A stretch of 64,000 nt of DNA from Flaccisagitta enflata (GCA_965153355.1 OZ231128.1:34286001-34350000); one strand, 5' to 3'. Positions 49,343 through 59,949 are shown, numbered from the stretch's first letter. Notes: a model not told the origin generated them from the sequence alone. Made by a program: numbers and translations.

Positions 49343-49857
49343 CACTTTTCATCCGTCCAAATCACGCGATGTGGAAATTCTTCCCCCTGCGCCAAAAACC
49401 ACTGACAGAATTCAAGCCGATCTTCCATGTTCTTTGGTGTAAGCATGTTGACTCGTAATGGTTTGTAAGGACGCCAATTCAAGCGCAACCGAAGGATACG
49501 CCAAACCGTCATCGTGCTCAGTTCCAATTCTAATGACGCACCGCGTATGTGACTTTTCGGATGATGGAGAAAAAAATCTTCCACCCTCGAAATGTTTTCT
49601 GCCGTCACGGTGAAATCAGTTGGTTCTTTTGCGCGCCCTGTAACGCCTCCTGTTTCTTCAAAGCGCTTGATGATACGTCTGAATGCGTAACTGCCGGGAG
49701 CCTTTCGATGGTCTTCATAAGTGAGAAAGGTCTTGATGAAAAGGCGGCGAAGTTTGGATGGAGATAAAAAAGCCAATCGTTGAACGATCCAGATTTCTTG
49801 CTCTTTTGTGAAAGGAGTATTTTGTCTTCGCGAACGCCTTGTTGGAGATTTTGCCAT
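49343..49857 (-). CDS. Mariner transposase, exon 1
   Basis: ATG at 49857 starts MAKSPTRRSRRQNTPFTKEQ. The N-terminal part holds two helix-turn-helix-like segments (around WIVQRLAFLSPSKLRRLF and STMTVWRILRLRLNWRPY). It ends at the first catalytic Asp of the WTDEKW motif, with the Trp codon split by an intron (AAGTG|GTTAGT). An in-frame TTG lies 27 nt further upstream, but the ATG is preferred. Confidence 0.88.
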
Positions 49858-50336
49858 TGTCGTTCTGGCTTCCGGCTTCGTCAACGGTATCGTTTTGATA
49901 TACGATGCCTCGGCTTAAAAGAAACTGCACTTCAAGATCTACCTAGAACTCTTTTCATTAATCAGCTAGCTTATCTAGTATGAGAGTTGTGTCTTTCCTT
50001 TAAAGAGCAAAAGACTTGATACACCCTGTAGTAGTCAAATACCATGTTTTGGATCTGCAAAAAATGTAAAATCTTCTAAAAAATTCTTTTTTTCTTTTTT
50101 TCCACCTTATGATTTTCTTCCCCATCTCCAAACCCTTTGATTTCATTCCCCCCTCCCCCCACACTATACACCCCTGTCAGATTCAGTATAGTTACAAACC
50201 AACATTATTCCCGGTTTAATTCATCATTTTCACACATTACCCCTATTTAGGCTCTGTATTTGATTCTATCTTATTGGTCATACATCTTTATTTCTGATGC
50301 ACAAGAGATTATCTGGATGATAATCTTATTCCCTAC

Positions 50337-50385
50337 CTTGAGTACCGATGCTGTCTTTGCGAATCTGCTTCAACGTAAGTGCACT
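50337..50385 (-). CDS. Elk: Elk tail micro-exon with LTLKQ motif
   Basis: This 49-nt exon lies between a strong acceptor (TTTTTTTGTCCATTTCAG) and CAAG|GTAGGG. It enters in phase 0 and leaves in phase 1, exactly what is needed to join the exon at 57 kb to the phase-1 chain that follows. It reads SALTLKQIRKDSIGTQG. Human KCNH8 has a similar LSLKQLASG motif in its tail, so this looks like a conserved short motif. It lies just upstream (minus strand) of the mariner insertion. Confidence 0.65.
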
Positions 50386-50639
50386 CTGAAATGGACAAAA
50401 AAATTGTTTGCAGACATAAACATCTTGCCATTTCAAACCCCACAAACCATGGAAAAATTCACCTAACAAATACAAATACATTCAGTCATTTGTTATTTGT
50501 TTTCTATGTCAACGTTCCGGAATCCATTCGCTGGAACCACTGCATATTATGCCTTTACTTATCTTATCTCGGTTTACATGGTGTCACCTTTTCAAAGCAG
50601 ATGTGATTACTTCACAACGCGCGCTGATATCTTTCTATC

Positions 50640-50668
50640 TTCTATCTTTCTATCTTTCATTCTTTTTT

Positions 50669-50744
<76 letters not shown>

Positions 50745-50905
50745 GCTTTCCTTCGTCTTTCTTTCTTTCTTTTCTTTTTTTTGTTCTTTTTTTTTTTTTT
50801 TTTTCTTTTTTTTCTTTTTTTTCTTTTTTTTCTTTTTTTTTTCTTTTTTATTTACTTTTTTTTCTTTTTTTTTCTTGTTCTCTTTTTTCCCTTTTTTTTC
50901 CTTTT
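50640..50905. repeat. Pyrimidine tract, (TTTC)n and T-rich
   Basis: (TTTC)n to about 50745, then T-rich sequence with C. It ends at a composite-repeat fragment (GGGCAGCGGCCCCAAAGG). Confidence 0.9.
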
Positions 50906-50950
50906 TGGGCAGCGGCCCCAAAGGGGCCGATGACCCATGCTTTCACATAT

Positions 50951-51562
50951 GACAGCATGAACCGATTTATAACACTCTAATTTCAGCACATTTTCAGCAT
51001 ATTTGTCTGCATCAAATCATCCGATTTTGTCTCAAAACTGCTTCGTCATGTGTATCACACGCACTAATAATACTTTATTTAATGTCATCCACTTTTTAAG
51101 GGTTTTAGACAGCGAATATGTTAAGAAAAGGGAAAAAATTGATGAACAAAAAACGAAATCAGCAGACGCTCATTTTCATGCACCAATTTCTTGATAATAT
51201 CAGCGACACAGTTGGAGTCCTATGGTCATTTGTTTTTTACAGGGCTGCTTATACCTATTTGGTACTAATATAAAAAATTTTTGCGATGTTTATTTCCATT
51301 TTATCTTGTCCTTTACTAAAATGTTGTAAAAAATGTCAGGTTACAATGAAAACTTAGAAAAATGACAGTAAAATCTTATTATTTTTTTTTATGGCACTTC
51401 CTGTCGGAGTTAAAGGATGAAATTTTTACTGTAGTTGGGGGGAACATCCACCTACATGCACACCAAATTTCATAACATTTGGTCAAAGTTAAGCATCGAT
51501 TTTGTAATTTTTTCGAATTCCAACATGCTCATTTGCCATTTTTGAAAAAAACATTTTCAAAC
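50951..51562. other. Elk intron, nothing called
   Basis: AT-rich. Part of 51410-51560 is similar to 27830-27960, the left flank of the related hairpin element. Confidence 0.4.
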
Positions 51563-52230
51563 CGCGGAATAACAAATCTCCAACGCGGATGAAGATTTTG
51601 CATTTCTGAAAACATCAGACCTTAAAAAATGTATTTTAGTAATGTCTGATGTTTTTGTTTTTTCCATTTTTAGTCGCGTGCTACGCGACTCTACACCCCG
51701 CTTTGTCCGTCGGTCGGTTGGTCGGTCGGTCGGTCGGTTGGTCACACTTTACTTTTTTTATTCATTTTAAACCTACTAACTCATTTTAAGTCAATTAGGT
51801 CATTTAAAGTCAAATTAGATCATTTTAAGTCATTTTAAGTCAGATTAAGTCAATTTAAGTCATTTGAGTTATTTCAACAATTTTTATCATTTTAGTGATT
51901 TTAGGTCTGTTTAAGTCAATTTAGGTAAATTAAATTCAATTTCAGTAATTCTAGGTCAATTTAAGTCATTTAAAGTCATTTTATGTCAATATAAGTCAAT
52001 TTAAGTCATTTTAGTCACTGAATAATTTTAGTAATTTTAGGTCAATTCAAGTCAACTTAGGTCATTTTAAGTCATTTTACGTCATTTTAAGTCATGTTAT
52101 ATAAATCAAATTCAATAAAAGTCATTTTAGTTATGTGGTTAGGTAATAAAGTAATTACACATTTAAGTCTCGCACGCGACTTATAGGTGTTGGCCTTGTT
52201 TCATTTTCCATGCAAATTTGTTATTCCGCG
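51563..52230. repeat. Hairpin element, copy 2, split by an insertion
   Basis: Outer arms CGCGGAATAACAAAT/ATTTGTTATTCCGCG and an inner stem ACATCAGAC/GTCTGATGT mirror the copy at 27.97 kb. The right part is displaced by a 531-bp insertion (51671-52201). Confidence 0.7.
51671..52201 (+). mobile_element. Hairpin-headed repeat, full copy with target duplication
   Basis: It runs from TAGTCGCGTGCTACGCGACT to GGCCTTGTTT and is flanked by CATTTT on both sides (51665-51670, 52202-52207). The order is an 18-20-bp palindromic head, CTCTACACCCCGCTTTGTCC, a GTCGGTCG tetranucleotide run, then a degenerate TCATTTTAAGTCAATT minisatellite and the tail. The nested position defines both ends of the family. Confidence 0.7.
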
Positions 52231-52299
52231 CTCAGTTGGGTCTCATCAATTTCCCGCTCATCAAAATAAGCAAAATGTAAAACCTGAAAGCTTACTTTT

Positions 52300-52512
52300 T
52301 AGTCGCGTGCTATGCGACTCTACAACCCGCCTTGTCCGTCGGTCCGTCCGCCCGTCCATCGGTCCATCCGTCCGTCCGTCCGTCCGTCACACTATTTTTT
52401 TTTTTTTTTTGCGGTTTTTTGCTTCACTGCTCCTGCCCAAATGATCAAGTGACCTGAATTACGGCCCCTGCCCACCCGCACACGAAGGGGGTAGCCGTGT
52501 ATCCGGCCTTGT
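52300..52512 (+). repeat. Hairpin-headed repeat copy
   Basis: It runs from TAGTCGCGTGCTATGCGACT through a GTCCGTCC run and a GGGCAGGAGC-type segment (here CTGCTCCTGCCC) to ATCCGGCCTTGTT. This is a compact copy without the minisatellite. Confidence 0.7.
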
Positions 52513-52599
52513 TAAATAAGGTTTCGAATAAAAATGAAACCCTTAATGATGAGTGTTAATAAATGATTAAACAAAGAACTAAAATCAATACTAAGATCG

Positions 52600-52945
52600 A
52601 TGCTTGTTTACTAGCCTAACAACAAAAAATGCGATGTCATAGAAAAGTTCTCTATCAGAGTGATATGGCCCAAAATCATGTTTACAAACGGGTTATGAAA
52701 AAAATTTAGATCTGGAACCCCTATAAATTGGCGCCGCCACCCACCCCCTTTCCCATAATAAAACACAGATAAAAATCCTTCCTGTACATTTTCTATGGGA
52801 AATGTGGGGGGTGGCGGCGGTAATTTCCAGAGGTCCTAGGACCAAAATTTTGTAGTGGTTAATCTTTATACATGATTTTGAGTCATATCCCTCTGATAGA
52901 GAACTTTCCTATGACTCAGCATGAATTCTTGTTGTGCTATTGTTT
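52600..52945. mobile_element. Inverted-repeat MITE
   Basis: The arms share AAAGTTCTCTATCAGAG, ATCATGT and a CCGCCACCCACCCC/GGGGGGTGGCGGCGG pair near the centre, and pair over most of their length. No coding content. The outer limits are approximate. Confidence 0.65.
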
Positions 52946-53199
52946 ACTTAGTTTGCTTACTTTCTCACAAAAGAAAAAGGAAAAAAGGAGATGAGAAATT
53001 GAACAAATGAGGTAAAAAAGAAAGACTACGCCTCACACCGGACTTAAAAGTAGTCATTCGCAGGTGGGCAGGGGCAGTAATGGGGTAGGTTGGCCGTCTA
53101 GAGACTGGACAGGAGCAGTACGGATCAGAATATGTTTGATATCACATGTACAGACAAACCCTTCTACAAAAACGCCCTCTTACAGTTGCTTTGCAAGCG

Positions 53200-53257
53200 A
53201 CAAGAATGAAAGAAGGAAAGAATGAAAGAAAGAAAGATAGAAAGAAAGAATGAAGGA

Positions 53258-53309
<52 letters not shown>

Positions 53310-53325
53310 GAGAAAGAAAGAATTT
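53200..53325. repeat. (GAAA)n microsatellite
   Basis: Imperfect GAAA units over about 125 bp. A run of five CCAAAATTCGCC-like units lies at 53815-53870. Confidence 0.85.
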
Positions 53326-53467
53326 TTAAGTATATTCATAATTTGTTGGTTAAATTCGTAGTTGCGCAAATGCATATTTTAACTCGCTTGATTGGTCTTT
53401 TGACTGGCCTCTTGATTGGTCTCTTTCCTGGTCTACACTTCCACGCGTAATACAACGTGAAGATTGC

Positions 53468-53622
53468 AACAAGGCCGGATACACGGCCACCAGTTGCGGA
53501 CGGGGGGGGGGGGGGCAGGGGCGGAAATGCGCGTTTTCCCACTTTTCGACTCGATGGTTACGGACGGACGGACCAACGGACGGACGGACAAAGCCTCTTA
53601 TAGAGTTGCGTGTCCGCAACTA
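53468..53622 (-). repeat. Hairpin-headed repeat copy with G run
   Basis: AACAAGGCCGGATACACGG, a run of 13 G, GGGGCGGAAATGCGCG, a GACGGACC run and TTGCGTGTCCGCAACTA. Confidence 0.7.
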
Positions 53623-54292
53623 AAAACCGTAAAAAACGGTTAGCACCCCTACCTACAGCTTAGGACAAAGCTTCAACAGGGTCATATGGGGTATCATTCT
53701 GTAGCTTGTCACAGTACAATTTACGCCACCGGGGCGATTTTCTAATTTCAATCACGTTCTTGAGAAATTCTACCCCGAACATTGGCGGGGGACACCCCTT
53801 TAAAAAGCCAAAAAATCCAAAATTCGCCAAAATTCGCCAAAATTTGCCAAAATTCGCCAAAATTCGCCTCGGTGGCGTAAATTTTATTGAGATAACCTTT
53901 TAATTGATACCACACATGACCATGTGGCTATGGCGACATGAGCTGCAAGGGGGGGTGCTATACCTTTTTCGTAATCTTCACGTAGTATTCAACGTGCGTG
54001 TGTATTGATTCACTCACTTGATTGGTCTGTTTTTTTTAGTTGCGGACACAAACTCTATAAGAGGCTTTGTCCATGCGTTGGTCCATTTATCCGTTGGTGA
54101 CGCTCGAGTTGAAAACGCGAAAAACGCGTTCACTTCTTATTTTTTATAAGAATGTCATTTTTTTTTCTGAAGCCTTTGAAAGAGATAGAGATAGCTACTA
54201 GTAAAATAACTACAATGTTCTTATTTTTTGTTTTTTGTTTTTTGTTCTTATAAACTAAGTTCTTATAAAAAATAATAGTCGCAAAAGCGTTA

Positions 54293-54737
54293 GATGGTCA
54301 GCGGTACCCGATGCCCCTATGTGAGTTCATGTAGGTGTGAGGTGGTCAGAGGGGCAGCGAAGGGGCTGATGACCTATGCGGTTTTTACTGCAGCTGGGAT
54401 GTGAGCCTTGATCTTGGGATGTGACCCTCTGGGCTGGGATTTAAGCCTTGAGGCTAGGATTTGAGCTTCCAGACTAGGATTTGAACCTTGAGTTTGGGAT
54501 TTGAGCCTTGAGATTGGGATTAAAGCCTTGCAATTGGGATATGCGCCTCGAGATTGGGATTTGAGCCTCAAGATTGGGATTTTAGCCTCGAGACTGTGAT
54601 TTGAGCCTCAAGACTGGGATTTGAGCCTTGAGACCGGGTTTCAAGCGGGGGGGGGGTACACTGGAGGAGGAGAAGAAGGAGAAATTTCCCCCTATGTGAA
54701 AGCATAGGTCATCGGCCCCTTTGGGGCCGCTCCCCAA
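54293..54737 (+). repeat. Composite repeat with 20-bp minisatellite core
   Basis: It has the same order as the copy at 36.1 kb, with about 12 units of GATTTGAGCCTTGAGATTGG and closing arm GCATAGGTCATCGGCCCC. It is followed by a T/G-rich hairpin-headed fragment. Confidence 0.7.
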
Positions 54738-55829
54738 AAAGTGTATTTTTGATGCTGCAGTTGGTATTGTTTGTGTGTGTGTTGGACGGGGAATGGAGGT
54801 GTGGTTGGGGTGAGGCAACGATATTGTGACCCCACGTCACTTGTTTTGGTTTCATTTGCTTATGTGAGTTGGTGTCTTTCGTCAATGGGTCGCCAGTCAG
54901 TTACTTTTGAAAAATGGCTGTCTTATAACATATTTGCCAAATGCTAGTGGAGCTAGGTTTTTAAATGCCCTTGCCCCCCTCCCCCTCGTGTTTAGCCCTA
55001 ATCTAGGCGCTGTTTATGTAAATATTTCAAATGCAGGGAAAGAGAGCGTTGGATTACAAGTGCCATTAAATAAAACGCTGGTAAGGAAAAACTTTGTCAG
55101 GTAGATTTATGACAAGTTGAAAGAAGTGAAAAAAAATTGGGGACCAATTTTCACCAAATTTTTAGAATAGTTGTAGAATGCATATACACATATATCCTTA
55201 TTAATCTAACATACATTGATGTATTTTTCCAGCTGTCAAAAAATATTTGAACTTGAAAAGCTGATCTATTGTTGAAAATAAAAGTTTTTAACTGTTTTCT
55301 TTTATCTTTTTGCTATAGAATCTTCATTATTTTTAAAATTAGTCATAAGTTGTATATTCATTTATCAATTTATTATGTCTACCTTTATTTCATATTTGTC
55401 CTGCTTTGATAGGCTATTAAAATATTCTTAACTAAAAAAATATTCAAAAAATAACATTTTTTGGCAAAAAAATTAGAAAAAATTAGAAAAAATCTTTAAA
55501 ATCTAAAAATGTTATCAGTTTTTATGTTCTTCATATTGAATAACATACTGCTGAATAAATACAACAAGGTTTTGAAAAACTTCGTCATCATTTTTTTAGT
55601 GAAATAGGTAAAAATGTGTAGAAAAGAAAAATAGTTTTTTTTAAGAGAAAAATAGCTGTAACTTTTTAAATTTTTGAGATTTTGCATTAATTTTTTTTGC
55701 TACTCACATGAAAAAATATATGCTAGCATATGAATTCATTGTTTTGCAGAAAAAAATTGAAAAATTTTTTGACCTTGGTGAAACTGAACTGTCACGATAA
55801 TTTTCATCGTGTCATATGCAGAAATTCTT
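54738..55829. other. Elk intron, nothing called
   Basis: Very AT-rich, with no exon, tandem repeat or inverted repeat seen. Confidence 0.4.
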
Positions 55830-56325
55830 CCTCCGTCTTCTTCTTCTTCTCCGTCCATTCATCCGTCCCCCCCAGCCTCATGGCCCAAATCCTAGCCTTG
55901 AGGCCCAAATTCCACCCTTGAGGCCCAAATCCCAGCCTTGAGGCCCAAATCCCACCCTTGAGGCTTAAGTCCCAGCCTTGAGGCCTAAATCCCAGCCTCG
56001 AGGTCAAAATCCCAGCTTTTAGGCCCAAATCCCAGCCTTGAGGCCCAAATCCCAGCCTTGTGGTCCAAATCCCAACCTTGAGGCCCAAATCACAGCCTTT
56101 AGGCAAAAAAACCAGCTTTGAGGCCAAAAACCAAGCCTAATGGCCAAAATTCTAGCCTTGAGGCCCAAATCCCAGCCTTGAGCCCCAAACCCAAGTTTTG
56201 AGTCCTAAATCCCAGAAACTTACAAAGCATAAGTCATCAAGCCCCTTCGGGGCCGCTGCCCCTCTAACCACCTCAAACCCATATACTCACATAAACCCCT
56301 TTTCACTGCCATCTAACGCTTTTGG
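55830..56325 (-). repeat. Composite repeat with 20-bp minisatellite core
   Basis: In reverse orientation: a CTTCTTCTTCTCCGTCC stretch, about 17 units of CAGCCTTGAGGCCCAAATCC, then GGGGCCGCTGCCCCTCTAAC and the head ending GCCATCTAACGCTTTTGG. Confidence 0.7.
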
Positions 56326-56446
56326 ACTATTTTTTTTAGCTGGAATCACGGGAATCAAAAAAAGATATCTTAATCTGATAATCTAAGTCAATCTATCTTC
56401 ATTCAAGACCAATCTAGTCCTCTGTTTCCATAAGTAACAAGCAAGT

Positions 56447-56542
56447 AACAAGGCCAAGTAGGCCGTAAGGTGCGTTACCCCAAGACCACCAACCGACCGA
56501 CCGACGGACACAGCCAGTTATAGAGGTGCTTTGTCGCACCTA
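56447..56542 (-). repeat. Hairpin-headed repeat, GGTGCGAC subfamily
   Basis: AACAAGGCCAAGTAGGCC to GGTGCTTTGTCGCACCTA, with a short ACCGACCGACCG run. Confidence 0.6.
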
Positions 56543-57324
56543 AAAATGCGCAGTTCCTTTGCTTCTAAAGAAAATGCGGTCTATGGCAGAAAGGAAGTTT
56601 TTTTCTAAGAAGTCATTTATAATCCAAACCACTTAACCCAGGTTGATAGAATTATATCACAAAAACCGTCAATTTATACTCTTCAAAATTCAGTCAGAAA
56701 GTTAAGATACATGGCATCTCCGTGAACAAGCCCGATCGGGCAACGATGCGTCCTCTACTTATCTCTGTGTGGAAAGAATTCCACTATTTTGCATATCGCA
56801 GTTCCTATCATCAACATCGCTTTTCATGGTTAAAAAATACATCATTCTATGAATAAACCAATCAATAAAAAATGTAGCTCCTGTTCGTTGATATAATACT
56901 TAAAGGACCTATAACAAAAAAAAAACAAACAATTATTCAAACTGGCAACAGACCAGATCTGTATAAGTATTGACCAATGATTTCAAAGGATTTTATATGA
57001 AAAAAAAAGAGTTCTGAAGCTGGGAGGGATGGAAGCAGAATCCAGGCAGTTAAAATATTAGACATGGGTGATTATAAGTTGTTCCATAACTCGAGAGATG
57101 CGAGGACGGATGGACTGACAGACGGGCAGACCCCCTTATAGAAATGCGATGACGCATCTCAAAATGATTGGGAGTGGTGTGGGAGGGATAGAATTGATGA
57201 TTGATGGATTTTTGAAAAAGGGTAACGGACGGACGGACTGACCGACGGACAGACAGACCCTCTTATAGAGGTGCGAGGACGCATCTAATAATCGGGCATC
57301 TCTGTTTGATGACCCGGTATTTAC

Positions 57325-57555
57325 TTTTCTCATGGCGTTCGCCGTCGTTTTTTGTTTAATAGATAAATTCGGCGACTCTCCCGGTGTTGACGTCGTCGTC
57401 GCCGTCGCATCCATTTTGACGCTCAGTCCGCCGCCACCGCCGCGGCCTCCATCGTCGTCATCATCGTAGTCGTCGTCGTCATCGTCTTCTTTCGCTTGTT
57501 TTCGGCATGACAAAGCGTTACGCGGATTGTTTCGGTTTATCTGATCGTCGGTTGT
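57325..57555 (-). CDS. Elk: Elk tail exon, acidic and Gly-rich
   Basis: The acceptor is CCTCACTTTCAG and the donor is AGAAAA|GTAAAT, phase 0 at both ends, 77 residues. It opens TTDDQINRNNPRNALSCRKQ, then has a run of Asp with Glu and Tyr, a Gly-rich patch and a Thr/Ser stretch. GC content and GAC/GCG codon use are much higher than the surroundings. No domain is recognised. Confidence 0.8.
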
Positions 57556-57672
57556 CTGAAAGTGAGGTTGAAAAATGAAACTGATTTATGATTGTGTACT
57601 TATCCGAGTCTGGTCTAGTCTTGTGTATTGCGCATTCAATTGACAATGTTTACGTTCTATAACGTTTTTTAC

Positions 57673-57812
57673 CGGAATGTAGCCTTCACGAAGATTGAAT
57701 GTAATATCCTGTTGAATGTCTTGAGCAAACTTATCGGCAAATTCTGGATATAACGTGAGGACGTCCAGAAGGCCCCGAATGGAGAGGCACTGCAGATCAC
57801 AGTAGGTAAGGC
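57673..57812 (-). CDS. Elk: Elk exon: end of CNBHD with intrinsic-ligand motif
   Basis: It reads [20 protein letters not shown] and then [20 protein letters not shown], followed by LREGYIP at donor CCG|GTAAAA (phase 0). This matches KCNH8 ([26 protein letters not shown]). The three residues that fill the ligand pocket are Phe-Asn-Leu here, as in ERG, rather than the Tyr-Asn-Leu of vertebrate Elk. The acceptor is GGGGAAACTAG, beside a (GA)n tract. Confidence 0.96.
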
Positions 57813-57842
57813 CTAGTTTCCCCAGCCAAGAAAGAGAGAAAG

Positions 57843-57847
<5 letters not shown>

Positions 57848-57934
<87 letters not shown>
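57848..57934. repeat. (GA)n microsatellite next to Elk acceptor
   Basis: About 43 GA units (a pyrimidine tract on the Elk strand), about 36 nt upstream of the acceptor at 57813. Confidence 0.9.
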
Positions 57935-57937
<3 letters not shown>

Positions 57938-58070
57938 GGGGATTGAGGGGAGAACAAAATGAGAAGTCATTAAGCCGGCATTCCAATACCCCTTCATGAT
58001 ATATGGCCAAACATTCTTATAGAATAAATCAAATTGGACAGAGGGCATTTAAGGTGCAAAATGAGGCACC

Positions 58071-58071
<1 letters not shown>

Positions 58072-58102
<31 letters not shown>

Positions 58103-58160
58103 TTTTGTCAGTCTGTCTGTCAGTTTGTCTGTCTGTCCGTCTGTCTGTCTGTCGGTTTGC
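58072..58160. repeat. (CTGT)n microsatellite
   Basis: Imperfect CTGT units ending in GTCGGTTTGCCGGCGAC. A (CAA)n tract lies at about 58480-58520. Confidence 0.85.
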
Positions 58161-58235
58161 CGGCGACGCCGGTTTTACAGAAGACTTATTGACCTGTGTT
58201 TTCTGTCTTGCTTATGACACTAGATTTGCACTCAC

Positions 58236-58310
58236 CTCGCACATCACAAGAGGATTTTAGATTGACAGGATCCTCAAAATCAAAGTCACTTCCAAAAAGA
58301 TCACCTTTTC
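58236..58310 (-). CDS. Elk: Elk exon: CNBHD, GKGDLFG segment
   Basis: This 75-nt exon, phase 1 at both ends, reads KGDLFGSDFDFEDPVNLKSS and ends CDVRG at CGAG|GTGAGT. The phosphate-binding Gly-Glu and Arg of true cyclic-nucleotide sites are absent, as expected for an Elk CNBHD that does not bind cAMP. Human KCNH8 has KGDLIGANLS here. Confidence 0.9.
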
Positions 58311-58473
58311 CTGAATGATATGAAAATAAATATTTGTTAAATAAAAAAAAAACAGCAACTACATTAAGAAACAAAAACAGCGCTAACAAAAGCAACAACA
58401 TCAACAAAAGCAACAACAACAGTCAACAACAACATTAAGCAAAAACAACAACATAAAACAAAAACAAAAACAA

Positions 58474-58521
<48 letters not shown>

Positions 58522-58549
58522 CTAATCAAAATGGATAGGAGCTAGCTTT

Positions 58550-59477
58550 CCAATATAGAATTAGATGAAAGATTCTTTTTACACTAGGATTGTTAGAAGT
58601 TTTTCTCGCAAGCATCAAAGGTAGATCTTTAAAAAAGTTTACTGGACATCTAAATCACTACCATGTCACAACTGCAACCGCGAAAAAAATCACCTTTTTC
58701 CGCCAAATGTTTTTTGTGTTGTTTACTTTTTCCTACGTGAATGAAAGCTCAGTAGTACAGTGGCTGTAGTGAAAGGCTACACGCGAATAACTCATGACAA
58801 TATCTAGAATAACATGAAACAAAATGATCTCTCATGAATTTTACACTATCGACAAAAATGCAGAGAGCTATGGACCGTAGCCTATGGTGCAAAATATTCT
58901 TACAAACATTCAATTAACAGCTGAGCATCAAATTTGATATTTACAATTTACCAAAAACAACCATATGTCTAGAGAGCCTATCAAAATTCAAATCCCAATT
59001 AGCTCTAAGGTTTTCAGTTCCCTGTTTTTCCAAAAAGGCAGTGATTAATGCTAAGCCTAGGGGCTTTCTATTCAATTTGATGGGATTTTAACCAGCAAAA
59101 AGATGTTAAAGAACAGAACTGGTATCGTGATGTGGTAAACGAACATTTCTGAAGATCAATCAAACCGGATAACCATACTATCCAAAAATTTAGACCAAGC
59201 ATTTTAAAAGACCTGCAAAATTAGTCTAGGATATGTCAACACTTTTCATTTGTCTAATAAAGCTAGCATTTTAAAGACTACAGCAATGGAGTCAATGGAG
59301 TCCCTTTATCAATCTAATTTTACTGATTTTTTCTGAACAATCAACATGACTGACCCTGATTTCTGTAATAAAAAATATCTGTAAATGTTTTTTGCATCAT
59401 TTCCCAAAATTTTACCAAATTTTTTGTACATCCTGTTAGAGTGTCAAATTTTCCCCTGTTTTTTTGTAACACCTTAC
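58550..59477. other. Elk intron, nothing called
   Basis: AT-rich, with no supported feature. Confidence 0.4.
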
Positions 59478-59579
59478 CTAATATCGCAACGACCATGCCT
59501 CCCTTTAGAATCTCCATAGACCCTGTCACAACGTAGTATATGTAATTCAGGGCGTCCCCCTTATGCACAAGGTATTCTC
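59478..59579 (-). CDS. Elk: Elk exon: CNBHD beta-roll
   Basis: It reads [20 protein letters not shown] and then [15 protein letters not shown], the central beta-roll of the CNBHD. The start at GTCTTCACGCAG fits phase 1 and the GP|GEY junction of the family. A second AG 53 nt further upstream, at a TATTCAG, would not preserve that junction. Phase 1 at both ends. Confidence 0.94.
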
Positions 59580-59705
59580 CTGCGTGAAGACAATGTATAA
59601 GGTTGAAAATGATCAATCTCTGCCTGAATAAAAAAAACTATATAACTTATGGTTGTTTTGATGGCTCTACTTTTTATTTTGTGAAATGTACAGGATCAGG
59701 AACTC

Positions 59706-59949
59706 AACAAGGCCAACACATTACAGTCGTGTGCGGTTGTTAAAACCAAAAGACCAAAAGACTAAAAGACCAAAAGACCAAAATGACTCATAATGACTTA
59801 TAATGACAACAGATGACTTTAAATTATCAAAATGACTTAAGATAACGTAAAACGACAAAAAAAAAGTGTTACGGACGGACAGCCAGATGGATGGACCGAC
59901 CAACCGACAGACGGACAGAGTGGGTCATAGAGTTGCGTGCACGCGACTA
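59706..59949 (-). repeat. Hairpin-headed repeat copy with AAAAGACC minisatellite
   Basis: AACAAGGCCAACACATTAC, several AAAAGACC/AATGACTT units, a GACGGACAG run and TTGCGTGCACGCGACTA. Like the copy at 51.7 kb it has a private minisatellite in the middle. Confidence 0.65.

Larger units (their letters stand above)
48561..50028 (-). mobile_element. Mariner/Tc1-type transposon, apparently intact
   Basis: Inverted terminal repeats of 31 bp with one mismatch begin CAGGGTGTATCAAGT. They are flanked by TA on both sides (48559-48560 and 50029-50030), the target duplication of the Tc1/mariner superfamily. The 1,468-bp element encodes one transposase on the minus strand. It is inserted in the Elk intron between the exons at 50.3 and 47.9 kb, in the same direction as Elk. 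Near-identical ends and an open frame suggest recent activity. Confidence 0.92.

Noticed and set aside
51671-52201. Helitron identity for the hairpin-headed repeats
   Set aside because: The hairpin end reads CTAA as in CTRR, but the other end does not start TC, and one copy has a 6-bp target duplication, which Helitrons lack.
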